Shown here piece after piece: positions 1 through 12,710 of a DNA stretch of 64,000 bases. The number at the start of each line of letters is the position of its first letter. Within the stretch, counting starts at the first letter, position 1. Below the pieces are notes generated by a model that ran no database searches, was not told the DNA's origin, and saw only the letters and a program-made list of their open reading frames with translations. The stretch is from Mytilus edulis (taxonomy: Eukaryota > Mollusca > Bivalvia > Mytilida > Mytilidae), in assembly GCF_963676685.1 (NCBI RefSeq), contig NC_092346.1, forward strand, positions 26,735,133 through 26,799,132. Direction: 5' to 3'. Made by a program: the position numbers and the translations under genes.

Positions 1-106
1 TGATTTACCATCTATTTTTGACTCAACATGTGAACCACCCAAGTTAAATGATAATGATATATCATATCTGTTATACGCTGATGATTTAGTTCTTATCAAT
101 AAATTC
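1..106 (+). pseudogene. LINE reverse transcriptase fragment, cut by window edge
   Basis: Read from base 2, the first 35 codons give a typical non-LTR reverse transcriptase stretch: NDxS-type spacer, then SYLLYADDLVLI with the catalytic YADD box. The sequence then loses similarity and soon hits a stop, so only the palm-domain core remains here. The upstream part, if any, is outside the window. This is a decayed retroelement piece, not a host gene. Confidence 0.7.
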
Positions 107-110
107 AGCC

Positions 111-1070
111 GTCCATATTTTTCCTTTGGATTCACTTTTTTCTATTTTATACTGATATATGATTTTAAAAATTAAATTCAAATGTTTTGATCAAATTCCC
201 ATGTATTTTAGGACGTTTCTTTAAACAGTGTGGATGGTAAAGGATCTAGAATAGTTACCAGTTTATTGTTACTATTGTTTATTGTCACTTTTGTTTTTTG
301 TTACTTTTGTTTATTGTTACTTTTGTTTATTGTTACTTTTATTTTTTGTTTTTATTAGCCTTACTTATAGTCTTACGAAGCATTTGACAGACGAAAAAAA
401 AACACACAAATATGTATATTGATAAATTACATCAAAGGGCCAAACATGTAGATTATCACAGTCGGAACTGGTTTAATTACAAAGATTTTTATAGATTTTA
501 AAACAAATATTTTGTGCTTCAGAAAAATGCATGAAAATTAGGAAAGGCTAATTTATGTTTTCATTTAATAGAAAAGTACTAATTATATGGCAAGTATGCA
601 AATACAAAAATGTTCCTTGTTTAGTACCTTCAATATTTTTCTCTACAATATCTTCCATGCATATGTATGCAGCATACTTTTCATATACCGAGTATTTATG
701 AATTTTTAATAAGTTTGTTTCTAATTTTGCGGAATATGCGTTATTTTATTCTCATCTTTGCAGTCATTCTTTGAATAAGTATTTCTTGTAAGAAAATTTA
801 AAGCTACATCAATTTTATTTTTCTATTTTCGGGCTTTTGGCCAAACTATAAAAGAACACAAATCCATGTTTGTCAATGAACTCCACGTTACTTAATTTCA
901 TAATACACAAAGAATCCCATTTAGGGCCAAACATTCTCTAGTCTTATATAGCATTGAATGTTTTAAGGATGTCATATTATCATAATTCAAAATTGAATTT
1001 GTGTTGTTTATAGTTTATATCTGAGATACTGAAATTTCAGTGACAGTCATGAAGTAGCTAATATGAATAA
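111..1070. other. AT-rich intergenic stretch with a short tandem array
   Basis: No coding region is visible. At about 261-350 a T-rich unit of 16-18 bases (core TTACTTTTGTTTATTG) is repeated about five times. The rest is unremarkable AT-rich sequence. Confidence 0.6.
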
Positions 1071-1210
1071 AAAGATGTGGTATGTTTGCCAATGAGACAA
1101 CTTTCCACAAGAGACCAACATGACTCAGAAATTTAAAAATATAGGTCACCGTACGGTCTTCAACAATGAACAAAGCCCATACCGCATAGTCAGCTATAAA
1201 AAAAAATGAC
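1071..1210 (+). repeat. Family A interspersed repeat, short copy
   Basis: Family A starts AAGATGTGGTATG, contains CCAATGAGACAACT, TAGGTCACCGTACGG and CATACCGCATAGTCAGC, and occurs at least twelve times in this window on both strands. This copy has the 5' half only and ends at the CAGCTATAAA block. Confidence 0.8.
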
Positions 1211-2418
1211 ACTGTAAAACACTTTTCAAAGTTATCCCTTGTTCATCATAACTTTTAAGTTGTGATATCATCCATGAAAAATGATCGAAGTGACATGAAA
1301 ACTGTAGCCACTAATTTCTCGTCAAACGGTTTTTGACGAATACTAAATGTCTTTCATACTTCGTTATGGCATAATAGGGTATGTTCTAGAATTAAATCAG
1401 CAGTGGCTTCCCGGGGGCAGAAATAGCACATATAACCACCTACAATAAAATAATTTAAACAATATTAACTATATTTACTATTTACTTCAGGATAAATTAT
1501 TTTTTTGTTTACTGTCTTAATCAGAAATCTGATGTAAGGTGACACATGCGTGTCGCCTGACAATTATTGTCATGTATCATAATTTCCATCGCTCATTCAC
1601 ATATTTTGTGGCATACCTAGTTTAATAAATTTCTGTATATTAACAAAGTTCGTGTTTTCCCATTTCCAAATGTCTTGAAGCTTGTTCACCCTTCCAATTT
1701 TATAATATACTAGTATGTAGCTGTTTTCATAAGAACAATTAATTATATATGCATAAAAAGAAATGTCATAAGATGTTGGGACGTTTCGTAAATAATTCAT
1801 CGCCATAATTTCATAATATGCTATCAGATATACGTTTTTAGTGTCAATATCAATAAAACAGTTTCCAGTTACGATTATCTTTTTTATTTTTAAATACCAT
1901 AATTACGATTATCTTTTTTCCGAGTTACGATTATCATCCCGAATTTTTCAACGGCTATTTTCAAAGCGCTTAGACAATTCCAGTGCACCGTTACGATTCA
2001 AATATGATGAAATGGTATAGATAAACCTTGCAGCTGAGTAACTATTGACAAAAACATGCTACAATTAAGAAAAATGAGTGTAAAGATTTTACCTATATCT
2101 ACCGTCGCCATATTGGGATAATCGTAATTGCAGTTACGATTATCTCTTTAATACCAGTGAACTTGAAACTCCAGATAATGACTTTCATTTATCCGTATTT
2201 GGTCCGATAACTTTTCGAACCGTGTCATCAAGAACGATACAAAAAAATACATATGATAGTAAATTGAAATGTTTTCTTCTATTATTTCTTTTATAAGTGA
2301 TATGCATATCGTTTATTTTGTTGTCTATAAGAATAAATAAATAATTTCGTTGCTAAAATGGTCATCATAACATAATTTTCCCTTTGAATTTCAGAAAAAA
2401 CCTGACTATCTATAAAAA
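1211..2418. other. Intergenic; dispersed TTACGATTATC motifs
   Basis: No gene seen. Between 1870 and 2140 the motif TTACGATTATC occurs four times in direct orientation and once inverted (GATAATCGTAA at about 2119), so that 2118-2144 can fold. This may be a small degenerate inverted-repeat element. I could not define its ends. Confidence 0.4.
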
Positions 2419-2537
2419 AAAGATGTGGTGTGAATGCCAATGAGACAATTCTCCACGAGAGAACAAATGACAAAGAAATAAATAACAATAGATCTTATTA
2501 TGGCCTTTAACAAAAAACCCATACCGCATAGTCATCT
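2419..2537 (+). repeat. Family A interspersed repeat, short copy
   Basis: The GATGTGGTGTGAATGCCAAT start, ACAATTCTCCAC, and CATACCGCATAGTCATC end match family A. The middle is diverged, so this is an older copy than those at 45 and 54 kb. Confidence 0.75.
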
Positions 2538-4030
2538 AATCTTTTTATTTTTCTACCCAATTTAATTTTTCACCAGTTTTAAAAAAATGGTTACAGTTAA
2601 GTAATTCGCTTTTATCCTGCAATTAGCTAGTTATTGTATACAAATAACAGATAAACAACATTTTTTTTGCTTTGTTTGTACATGTACAAATAAATTTTCC
2701 TGCTACCCGTTTCCATGTTGATCAATCGGTAATATGGATATTTCTTTCTGGGTAATAGTTCATTTTGGGTTTTCTTCGAGTCCGCGTTTCAATAATTATA
2801 AAAAAAAGACAATGGTTAAGATTTAAACAACTTATGCTCAAATACCAGGTGTAAATTGTAAACAATATATGTACATTGTCAGAAATATAAAATGTATTAG
2901 TTCTCGCTGCGAAACAGGAGAAAATTCGGTAAGCCTCGCTTTTCGTCCTGTTTCTAAAGCTCGTACAAATAAATTTCACGTTTACCGACAAAGTACACAT
3001 TATTCCACAGTTGTTAATATGAATTTATCTTTTTGTTCAATATTTCAACGAATATAGTCGTATGATTCAATGAATATTATTGCGAAATATACGGTATAAA
3101 CGGTAAGCTTCGATGCGTTTAGTTATGAACGCGAATGGTTCGATAAATATAGCTAAATACACAATTAAGCCAAATGTTCATAAAAGGGATTTGCTGCACA
3201 TCATTATTTTGAGAAATCTTATGTTAAACAATATAAAATTTCATACAAATATATTCTTTTGGATCTAATGTTATCATTCTAAAATATGTTTTGACAGTTT
3301 CCGTTAAATATTGCCATTTTTAGATATATCGGTCCCCCTTTTCTCGGCTACTGTTAAAGCGAGACGTTTTTTTTTTATTATGATAGCTAGAGAGGCATGA
3401 AGTTCATATGATTCAATCCAAATTATCCTCAAAGTGCGGTAAAAATCTTGAATTGATGCAATTACTTCGCCTTGAAATCGACGGAACATATTTAGTCAAA
3501 ATTCTTATAAATTAAGAAAGTTCACTTGTCATGTTTTGTATTGTTGGAATTTCGGAACCCTCTTATTTATCCGTTTAAAGCACCATGAAACAATTGCCAG
3601 CTAACTCCCAGTTTTCAAAAATCTTTAAATGTGCAGTATGTCATTGATACAATTTGAGTTCACAAAATGAATCAAGATAAAATAAGAATAATAAGACATT
3701 TGTAAAGAATATAAAACCCTTGTTATTTTTTATTAGTTTCAGGGCCGTAACTAAATTGAGGCAAATGAGGCAAATGCCTCATGTTGGAAATTTCAAAAAA
3801 AAAAAAAAAAAAAAGAACTGAAACAAAAGATTGTCTTCATATCAAATTGTTTTCACGGAAAGTGTCTTGCAAGACGCAAGTTCTCTTAACTCTCAGATGT
3901 CGCCCTTGCATGTTTATCGTGGTCCATGTTTCTATTTTATTTTTAGTTTTCAGATTTGATGGTCTATTGTTTTTACTTCTGTGTCCCGAGTTTGTCTTTT
4001 GTTCATTTATCGTCCTACTTTAAAACTATA
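2538..4030. other. Intergenic; possible hAT-type terminus
   Basis: No gene is supported. At 3741 a CAGGGCCGTAACTAA block resembles the CAGnGGCGnA-type termini of hAT elements and is followed by AGGCAAATGAGGCAAATGCC and a run of about 22 A (3784-3805). The opposite end was not found with confidence. A possible partner is the TTTGCCTCACTATT block near 5036. Confidence 0.35.
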
Positions 4031-4085
4031 AAGATATAGGAAGATGTGGTGTAAGTGCCAATGAGACAACTCTCCATCCAAATAG
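4031..4085 (+). repeat. Family A repeat, 5' fragment
   Basis: Only the first roughly 45 bases of family A (GAAGATGTGGTGTAAGTGCC, then GAGACAACTCTCCAT) are present before the match stops. Confidence 0.65.
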
Positions 4086-6319
4086 TCTGAGTGTTGATTT
4101 TCATTTGTAAACGTGTGGTTTTGCAATTTTGCATGTCCACCAATGTTCAGACATTGTACGAGAAAATATTTTAAGAATGTTAACGATGCTACTGGACACA
4201 GAAAACTATATTCGTTTCTGCGTGGAGAATTGAACTTGATATCAAAGAATACAAAACTGGCTCTTTTTGTTGTAGATAAAACTAGATAGCTGACATAGTT
4301 TAAATTAAAGTAAGACCACCAATTTCCTGGTATCAAATCATCTATAAAACATCAATGTATTGCCATATGATCTTTTACATTAAAGGGTTAAACTTGCATT
4401 AAGTCGTGTTCAGACCCTTTAACAGAAATAAAAGAAGATGGAGTAAATGTGCACGGGACCTAATCTCACACAAAGTTAATGCATAGTAAAAATACAAATG
4501 ATCAATGGTCAAAGTTTTTATTCTTGTTCTTCATCTTGATAGTTTCTGGAGGGTCTTCAACAATAAAAGAATCATTAATACCGTAAAACAAGGTCAAGGT
4601 GATCCTTAGTGTCGACTTAAGCAGTACTAGTACTTAAAATATACCACTGCACTGTCACTATATATAAATCTAGTCACAAAAAAATCACCAAAGTCTAAGA
4701 ACAATACGAGACAAAGAACAGACAGACAGATGCGATTTTAATGATTGTGAGAATTACGATTTTTGATTTATCCTTCATATCGGTCTACTTTTAATGTTGT
4801 CCCCGTAAGACCCGTAAAAGTCTTAAATTACAATGAATCTATGTTTTTCCTTTGAGACCAGAATATTGTCAAAAAAAAAGCGCTAAAAAAAATTGCGTTT
4901 CAATGTAAGAAAGAGTCCGGGAAACGCTCAGAAGGCACGATTTTTCTTTATTTTTCTCAGAGCTTCTGGGGCCTTGAGCGGCCACCAGACCCCTCGCCAA
5001 AAACAATTTCGCCTCGCTAAGCTCGGCGAATATATTTTGCCTCACTATTAAAAGAGGCTAGTCTGAGTTTTTGAGAACATCTTTATGTTAAAGATATTAA
5101 TCAAAGTACTGAAGTACTGAACATCGGATGACCGCAAGTTCTAGTGGACGGTCACAAGCACTTGTCTCAGAAAACCAAATCACATCTCTTTACCTGTAAG
5201 TGACGTGATAATTTCAACCTCTTCGTAGAAGTGATACAAATCAGCAAACTCTGTTTTTTTTTTGTTATACATTATTTTAATATTTGTAAATTACAGTTTA
5301 TAATTTTTATCCATTTGTATATCAGTCTATTGCACTATATTAATTATAGTGCTGTGCAAGTGCATGGTGGACACTCTTCTGTACTAATTCGATTTTTCTG
5401 ATAGATTGAATTTGAGTGGGCATTCATATTTTCCAGCAAAACATTCAATGTCCCACGCAGAGAGAGTTAGCAAAGACAGATAACTCTGCATGGGAGATGC
5501 AAACGTTTGTGACCAAGGAAAAATTCAGCTTCGTTTATTATTTTGGACTTTAATTTAAAATTCTCAAATTTGATATTTTAGACTTTAATTCTCTGTGTTT
5601 TATAATTCATATTATTTTATAATTTTGTTTCTATTTACATTTCGTATCCAGGACTTAAAATCAACATGCTTTGCTATGCATTTAATTCTCAGTTTGGACA
5701 TTGAGTGACATGTTATACTCTGTTAGCTAATTAGTGACATTTTACCTTTTTCATAATGTATGTTCTTAATTGTCTTTTTGTTTGTTGTTGGTATAAGCAA
5801 ATTCTTTTTATACATATAAGACAGTAAATTATGATCTAATTTATCAAAAAGTATCTAAATACGTTATTGTGAATAATCTAAGAATTTCACTACTTCAGTT
5901 TGCTCCGTACTTATAAGCCAATTTAAAAGTTCGTTTATTATTGGGAACGGCAAATATTTGCCTCTACCTAGAGTGCTTCGATCTAAAATAATTGCCGTAT
6001 TTGTCCTATTAGAATCGAAATAATTCATGAGGGCCCGAATATATCGTGATTTTACCATGGTTTGTCCCTTTATGCCGATATTTTACCCCTCGCTATCACT
6101 CAAGGTAAAATACTTGTCATAACCAGGGCCAGCCCGTGGTAAAATCACGATATATTCAAGCCCCCATGAATTGTTTCTTAAATACCCTACAATACGTAAG
6201 CAATAAACTGTACAAATAAAGGAAACATCGATTTCATAGTTACTTCCGCAAATTGCTGTCGATTCATAATAACAGTTGTTTAAACTTTTCAAAGTTTTAC
6301 AAACCATCTTTTATGTTAA
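4086..6319. other. Intergenic; one GC-richer patch
   Basis: No gene seen. A patch at about 4910-5045 is distinctly richer in GC (around GGGCCTTGAGCGGCCACCAG) and looks like a transposon remnant. Confidence 0.5.
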
Positions 6320-6766
6320 TAGTATGAAATTCAAAACAGTGTAGCTGTGGCCATTGATTGACCCATCAAAATCATTCATTGACTGGGACAATTTACGTGA
6401 ACGTTTGTCTGTAACAACCACTGTTCATGACGTACCTACGATAGACATTTAAACTGTGGGGTCAACAAAGGTTTCTTAACGCCTTTAATTATAAAATAAT
6501 TCGAAAAATTAATCAGGAATAACCTTTGTGTTTTGATTTATATAATTGATATAAATCAAAATATCGTGTTATTTCTGATTAATTTTTCGAATTACTTTAT
6601 TTAGGTGTTGAGAACCTTTGGTGACCCCATAGTTTAAGTGTCTTTAAAAAGTACATAGTGAGCATTGGTCGTTACATACAAACGTTCACCTAAATTGTCC
6701 CAGTCAATGAATGATTTTGATGTGTCAATCAATGGCCACAGCTACACTGTTTTGAATTTCATACTA
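6320..6766. mobile_element. Foldback element, 447-bp near-perfect palindrome
   Basis: The left arm begins TAGTATGAAATTCAAAACAG and the right arm ends with its reverse complement (CTGTTTTGAATTTCATACTA). The arms remain similar almost to the centre at about 6543, where TTTGATTTATA faces TATAAATCAAA. Arms of over 200 bp with scattered mismatches are typical of a foldback/MITE-type DNA element. No coding capacity and no clear target duplication were found. Confidence 0.75.
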
Positions 6767-7848
6767 AATAAATATTAAAATATACTTACACAATATCAGA
6801 GAACTTATTATTATAATTGGAAACATCTTTCACAATTGAATATGTTTTGAGTAAGTAATTAGCTGAAAAATCACATGTACAACACGTTTCCGTCCTCCTA
6901 TGCTGTTGAATTAACGGAAACTGATCACTTTAGGAGATAACAAAAAAACTGTACAATCGTGTAGCCTTTTCAATAGTCGTCTGGCGCGAAAAGGACGATA
7001 ACTCAATTTTAGAATTTAATATTTTTGGAGACGGTCAATTTCCGGGCTTGATCATCCCGATTTTTTCTTTGGCCGTTGACAACAGAATTATTGCTGCATT
7101 CTTTGACAATAAGGTATATTTAAGAAGGCAGTATTATCAATGTATTATCGTGGTATCAATATATGTTAAAAATGTTAGATACCTGAATTATTTGTAATTT
7201 TGGCAAGGACAATTCATCACGTCCCCTGAAAACATGATTTTGTAAAATATCACTTATCGGCATCTCCGGGCGGCAAGCCAGATTAATTTCCTGATAATCT
7301 TTACTACAGCATTCTGATTGTTATTAATTGCTACATATTACCGCTTTTTTGTAAATCGATGTTTGTTTACATTATCAACAAATGTGAGTAACATTCTAGG
7401 TCGAGTTGTCGTTCGTGGTGTATAGTTTGTTCCAAACCATTGTTTGTTTCTGGTACAGGTTGGCAGTTGTTTATCAACAATAAAGTTGTTGCAACATAAA
7501 CACATGTTATTTTCAGTGTGTATGTGTGTTTTTTCTTTCTTTCTAATTAGTTATGATTGTTTATAAAAACAAAATGTTTTTAAATTCATTTGGAAGACAG
7601 GATTGTCATGTAATTGTTATTTCCCTTGTTTAAAAATAGAAATTGCGTGTTTCTATATTTAACGATTTGCATGACACTATTTAGTACATATTTGTTAAAT
7701 AATATAGATATTGCTGTTTTGAATTCATTGTTAAAGAGAATTATTTATGTTCTAAAATTCAATATTTGCATCGTTGCTTATCATTTATAACCTTTGTTGA
7801 AAGACTTAATCATTTTAGATAAGATGTTTGAAAATATTGTTGGTTACA
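6767..7848. other. Intergenic, nothing recognised
   Basis: AT-rich sequence without a supportable gene, tandem array or inverted repeat. Confidence 0.5.
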
Positions 7849-8432
7849 AAGGAGTAGGTCCGGTAAGGGCTGATTTTGGCCCCAAATTTAAGTTTCATCT
7901 AACGAGATAGTTAGGACGCTTTTTAAACATTTAAGTGTCTATTTTTATTGATTCGATTAGTTTATGCTAAAGATTTTAACTGATTCAGTCATTAAAAACA
8001 CTCCGATTGAAGCTTAAATATGAAAAATCTATAAAATATGCCAAAAAACGTCACTTTTCAGATGGTTTTCGTCAAAAATGAAAGTGGCCGCATCCGTGTT
8101 CATCCTCAACCTTTATATATGTTATGTATTATCATCAAATACAACTTACATTTCAATATTATGAATGAACACGAATGCGGCCACTTTCATTTAAGACGGA
8201 AACCGTCTAAAATTTAACTAAAATGCTATAATTGTGAAGATTTCAGTAATTTAGCATGACTTTATGATGCTAGTACACGATATATGTGCATTGTATTGTC
8301 AAAAAACAGCACATATTTATGTAGCAGAAGCATTCTACTTTCCAAAAAATAGCTAAAAGATTACATTTTCACAATTTTGCAAAACTGCTTAATTGTGGGG
8401 CCAAAAAGGGGTCTTACTGAACCTACTCCTTT
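7849..8432. mobile_element. 584-bp non-autonomous element with terminal inverted repeats
   Basis: The left end AAAGGAGTAGGTCCGGTAAG matches the reverse complement of the right end, CTTACTGAACCTACTCCTTT. GGGCC-type blocks extend the match to about 35 bp. A second, inner inverted pair lies at about 8077-8103 and 8163-8192 (AAAGTGGCCGCAT facing ATGCGGCCACTTT). No ORF is present. This is the layout of a MITE. The flanks show no obvious target duplication. Confidence 0.7.
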
Positions 8433-10805
8433 CCTTCTGTTGTTTGATTGAAAGCAGTCAATGGCGCTTTTAAAGGACTGCGTAACGCTAATACTGTATA
8501 TGGTTGGTAACAACATTGAATGATTGAGATGTTTATGAACTGACATTCAGTCCGACCATGGGAAGCTGTGCTCTGCCGGATGCGTGCTCAATTATTGGAG
8601 TCATTCAATGCTACATTTCTCTACTTTAGGTCTACATAATAAAAATTGTACTTATTGAAAAAAAATATATATTGTTTTCATTTATTTTATTTAGATAGCG
8701 CTATCACATTCGGCATCCATCGTATTTAAATACATTCTCAGGATTTTTAATAAAGTTTACTTTGCGAGCACAAAGTGAGGAATTAATTATAAAACAATTT
8801 GGTAAAGCAAAACAAATATCTAAAAGATGTTTTAAAAATAGACTATAGTGGATGAGCTACCCCTTCGTGTAACAAGATTTATCTCTCCTGGGATTTAAAC
8901 ACATTGAGATTGAGATTGAATTGTTTCCCTTTGATAACAACCAGTTCCAAAGCAAGATTATTTGTTTGATGATTTTTAATTGATTAACAATATTTTGATA
9001 AAGGAAAAGGATAATACTTTCAATTTCGAGGTCTCACAAAGGCTTTTTCACCTTCTATTCTAATTTTACATTAAAAACCCAAATTTAGATGAAAAGGCTA
9101 AATTATCGTGTGAAAGGGTCCTTACGGTTAAATCCATCATACACTTGAAGAAGATACAAGTAGTTGTCTGTTAGTGTCAAAATTAATTTATATGGCTGTA
9201 TGAAGTATAAGATTTCTACTCTGAAAATGTATTTATCTAGATGAACTTTTTTTTAACATTCATAAATTCTTTATTGCACTCTTTGCTGTTTTAACAAATT
9301 ACTTAATGTACAGCATTCCATCAAGTATCCCTGTTACATACAATTATAACTGATATCCAGGGAGAATATACAGTAAAACTTATCTTATTTTATACATAGC
9401 CATTTAATACATTTCTATTTTCTATCATTACTTTATAAATAAACATAATATCATAGAAAATCTTATCGAAGTACTTAAAGATGTTACAGATAATGTGTCG
9501 TGAAATTTACGGAGAAAAATCCGTTATCGGTTCTTTTAATAGAATTTTGAAACATGAAAATATGAATGAGATACAGCGTGGTTACTGTTTCTGTTAACTT
9601 TTGTTAATTCATGTTCTTAATTGTCATAATCAGATTATCATTTAATATCTATTCTTCAAGTTCTAAAAATATCTTTGTCAGTGAACAATATTACTGAAAT
9701 TAATTGTTATTTGTTATGTCTATACTTGTCAATTCAATTGTGTATAAATACTTGCTTATAATTTTGATAAGCAAGATTCGGACTCAGGACTTTACACTGA
9801 ACACAGTCCATCTGTAATACAAGTATTAGTATTCCATGCTGAATTATTGGTTTATTCATCTCTAGTTCCAGAGTCTCAGTAGTTAGTTTTCACCAGATTT
9901 TCAGAGTTCAGAGTTCTCATTGCTATTCACAGCAATCGTGCGTTGTGTGATCAGGTGCATCACACAGTTTCAGTAACAAGAGGCCATTCAGTCAGGCTCT
10001 TGTTACACAACATCACAAGTCACCTTGTTTCTCCGGTGACAGATTCTTGAGATATTCTTCCGCATGCGGTAACACACTTTTTCTGTACGTGTGTATAAAT
10101 ATTAAAGATTTTTTACTTCATTTATGTTTCTAACGAGTTTAACGACATTTTCATATCATTAATTTATGTTAAAAAATGTATTTTTAGGAGTATCCATTTG
10201 AAATGAATAAGAACAAGTGATAAGGCATGTAATTTTGCACTCGATAATGTCCGCGTATTTATTATTATCATGTTTATAGATCGGTTACAATATCAAAAAG
10301 AAGGTTACGTAATGGAAATTTAGGCGACAGCAATACACATGAATGCCCTCACGGTCATCCGATGTAAAATGAATAGAGAAGTTGTTCATTAAGATATCAT
10401 TAGATAAACAAACAAACGGACCTATTTTTTTTTCTCTTTTTGATTTCTCATTCAATGACCAGTGACGGAACCAGAAGTTTTGAAAATGATGAAGCTGCGT
10501 TTGTTGGTTCTATAAGAAGTTTGATTAAGAGGGGATCTGGACAAAGTTTTGCCAAAACTCCCTGCTAATTAAAAAAACAAATACAAGATAAGAGGTGGCG
10601 GGAAAATATTTTCGTCATCAGTCAATATAATCAGAATAGACGCATATATAATGTGTTGACCTTGTCAAAAGTATATAATTCATAAATGTAATTCGGCGCA
10701 TCCAAAACCATATGTTATGAATATGTATGCAAGAAATGGCGACCTATGAAATGACCCGCTTGGTGCAATGAAAGAGAGCATTACATAAATAAGGCCGTTA
10801 GTGCT
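8433..10805. other. Intergenic; two TATAAATA-type boxes
   Basis: No gene is supported. TATAAATA occurs at about 9743 and 10091, framing a less AT-rich segment (9780-10080) that could be a promoter region or a solo LTR. I saw no TG...CA ends or primer-binding site to decide. Confidence 0.4.
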
Positions 10806-10978
10806 CTCGTTTGAATTGTTTTACATAATCTTTTCGGGGCCTTTTATTGTTGACTATGCGGTATGGGCTTTGCTCATTGTTGAAGGCCGTACGGTGACCT
10901 AAAGCTGTTAATTTCTGTGTCATTTTGGTCTCTTGTAGAGAGTTGTCTCATTGGCAATAATACCACGTCTTCTTTTTT
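10806..10978 (-). repeat. Family A interspersed repeat, reverse copy
   Basis: The reverse complement of family A reads through TCGGGGCCTTTTATTG, GACTATGCGGTATGGGC, CCGTACGGTGACCTA and GAGAGTTGTCTCATTGGC, ending in ACGTCTTCTTTTT. Well conserved. Confidence 0.8.
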
Positions 10979-12414
10979 TATATCAACTTATTTTCGGTTC
11001 ACATTTTCCGTAAAGATATGAGGTTGCATTTTGATTTTTACATGTAGCTTTTTTTGCTTCAAATAACAGATCAGAGCTTTTAGTTTCAGTCGATATACAC
11101 GCCATCTTGAAATAATTACTTGTCACATATAAATTCTGTTTGTTTGCTTCATGATGTGGCTGATATTCAGCAACAACTATTGGCTTAAATCAGATAAATA
11201 ATTACAGACTGTTCTCTTCTGAGGATATTAAGCCATCAAATGCCGGAAAATTAACTATGTGTATTACATTTCAGATCAAATGTTATTAATTCATGGTCGT
11301 TTTATTATGCATATATATTACACACTGAAATTGAAAATTGAAATATCAATCATTAATACGTCTTTATTTGCATTGCTAATCTGCAATATACACGATTTGT
11401 TTGCTAAAATATGTTCCAACCCCCAGGAAACCCCCCCCCCCCCCCCCCCCTTGGATCCGCCACTGATATTACCTTGAAAAAGAATACAGCGAAGTAGTTC
11501 AGAGCTTTTTAGAAAGCTAAAACTTATAATTTTCTTAATTTTTAAAGTGTATATCACTGATGCGTTTTGTTTTGATCTGTGTCAAAAAAGCGTTTACCAG
11601 AACGTAATAGGTGTTTGCACATAACGTAATAGGTGTTTATAGAGAGCAATTTACCATGTCAGAAACATATTTGAAAGATATAACTTTCAAATACATGACT
11701 GATTTTAAATTATCGAATAGTAAAATTTGAACCTGGACGCGGGTGTTAAGACAATATTGAACTTTCTTCAACACGTACAGAATCTGACAAACGAGGCAAT
11801 GATATGACTTATACTTATACAAAGTAATTGTATCAAAACACTTTTTTTCAAGTATATATTTACCAACTACACTATAGATTTCGATAGGAATGCTTTGAAA
11901 GCCAGCCTAAAATAAATACTCACAAACGTAAGCTGCTGTATGACCAAAAGGGACTTAAAAGTTATAGCAAAATGGTCAACTTTTCTGAGGTTGTTGTTTG
12001 AACTTAACTTTCATGACAATTTCTTAAAAGACAATGTTTACAATATTAAAAATCATGTTGTTACTGAAGCACAAATTAGGCACCACAATGTCATTATTAT
12101 TGTTTTGTTTTCATATCATATAAATAAATGTTAAGAAAACATCAAAATCTGCAGGTTTACATAACTAAATAACTTGGATGTGAATAACGAACCAATACTA
12201 TATTTCTAACACTTTCAATAAATTTATTCAAGAGAAATTATTCAATGTTTTCAATTTCTGTGGAAAACAATGTTGAAACATATTGCAAATTTTACATTTT
12301 TTGTTGAATTTGGCATTAAAGGACATCCATTACCATTGTTTGAACAACAATTCCAAAATTCATAGACTTATGTTTTTTAAGAATAAAATGTCAAATCACA
12401 ATATACTGAACGGC
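10979..12414. other. Intergenic; poly-C and hAT-like terminus
   Basis: No gene seen. At 11430-11450 there is a run of about 21 C directly followed by TTGGATCCGCCACTG (11451-11465), whose reverse complement, CAGTGGCGGATCCAA, has the form of a hAT terminal repeat. The other end is not identifiable here. Confidence 0.45.
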
Positions 12415-12710
12415 GAGGAAAATTAAAACAGAAAGTTCCTAATGAAATGACAAAATCAAAAGCACAAACACTTCAAACGAATGGAAACAACTGTCATCTT
12501 AATAATTTGTTAAATGCATTTCCTTATGAAGAAAATGATGGATTAAACCTGGTTTTAAAGCTAGTTAAACCTCGCACTAATATTACAGTCGCATAAAATC
12601 CGTTATATTGACAATGATGTGTGAACAAAACAAACAGACATATTAATAGGTTAAAATGTCAAAAATAGCGGTAAATCAGTCAACATTGTGACGTTACGCA
12701 CGTTATTGCG
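12415..12710 (+). repeat. Family D interspersed repeat, long copy
   Basis: Family D carries GAAAGTTCCTAATGAAATG, then CAAAATCAAAAGC, CAAACGAATGGAAACAACTG, and further TTATATTGACAATGATGTG and CAAAACAAACAGACAT. Related copies lie at 14.5, 18.1 and 29.5 kb. This is the longest copy in the window. Confidence 0.7.

Noticed and set aside
9720-10120. Solo LTR or promoter between two TATAAATA boxes
   Set aside because: No TG...CA ends, duplication, primer-binding site or adjacent coding exon could be found.
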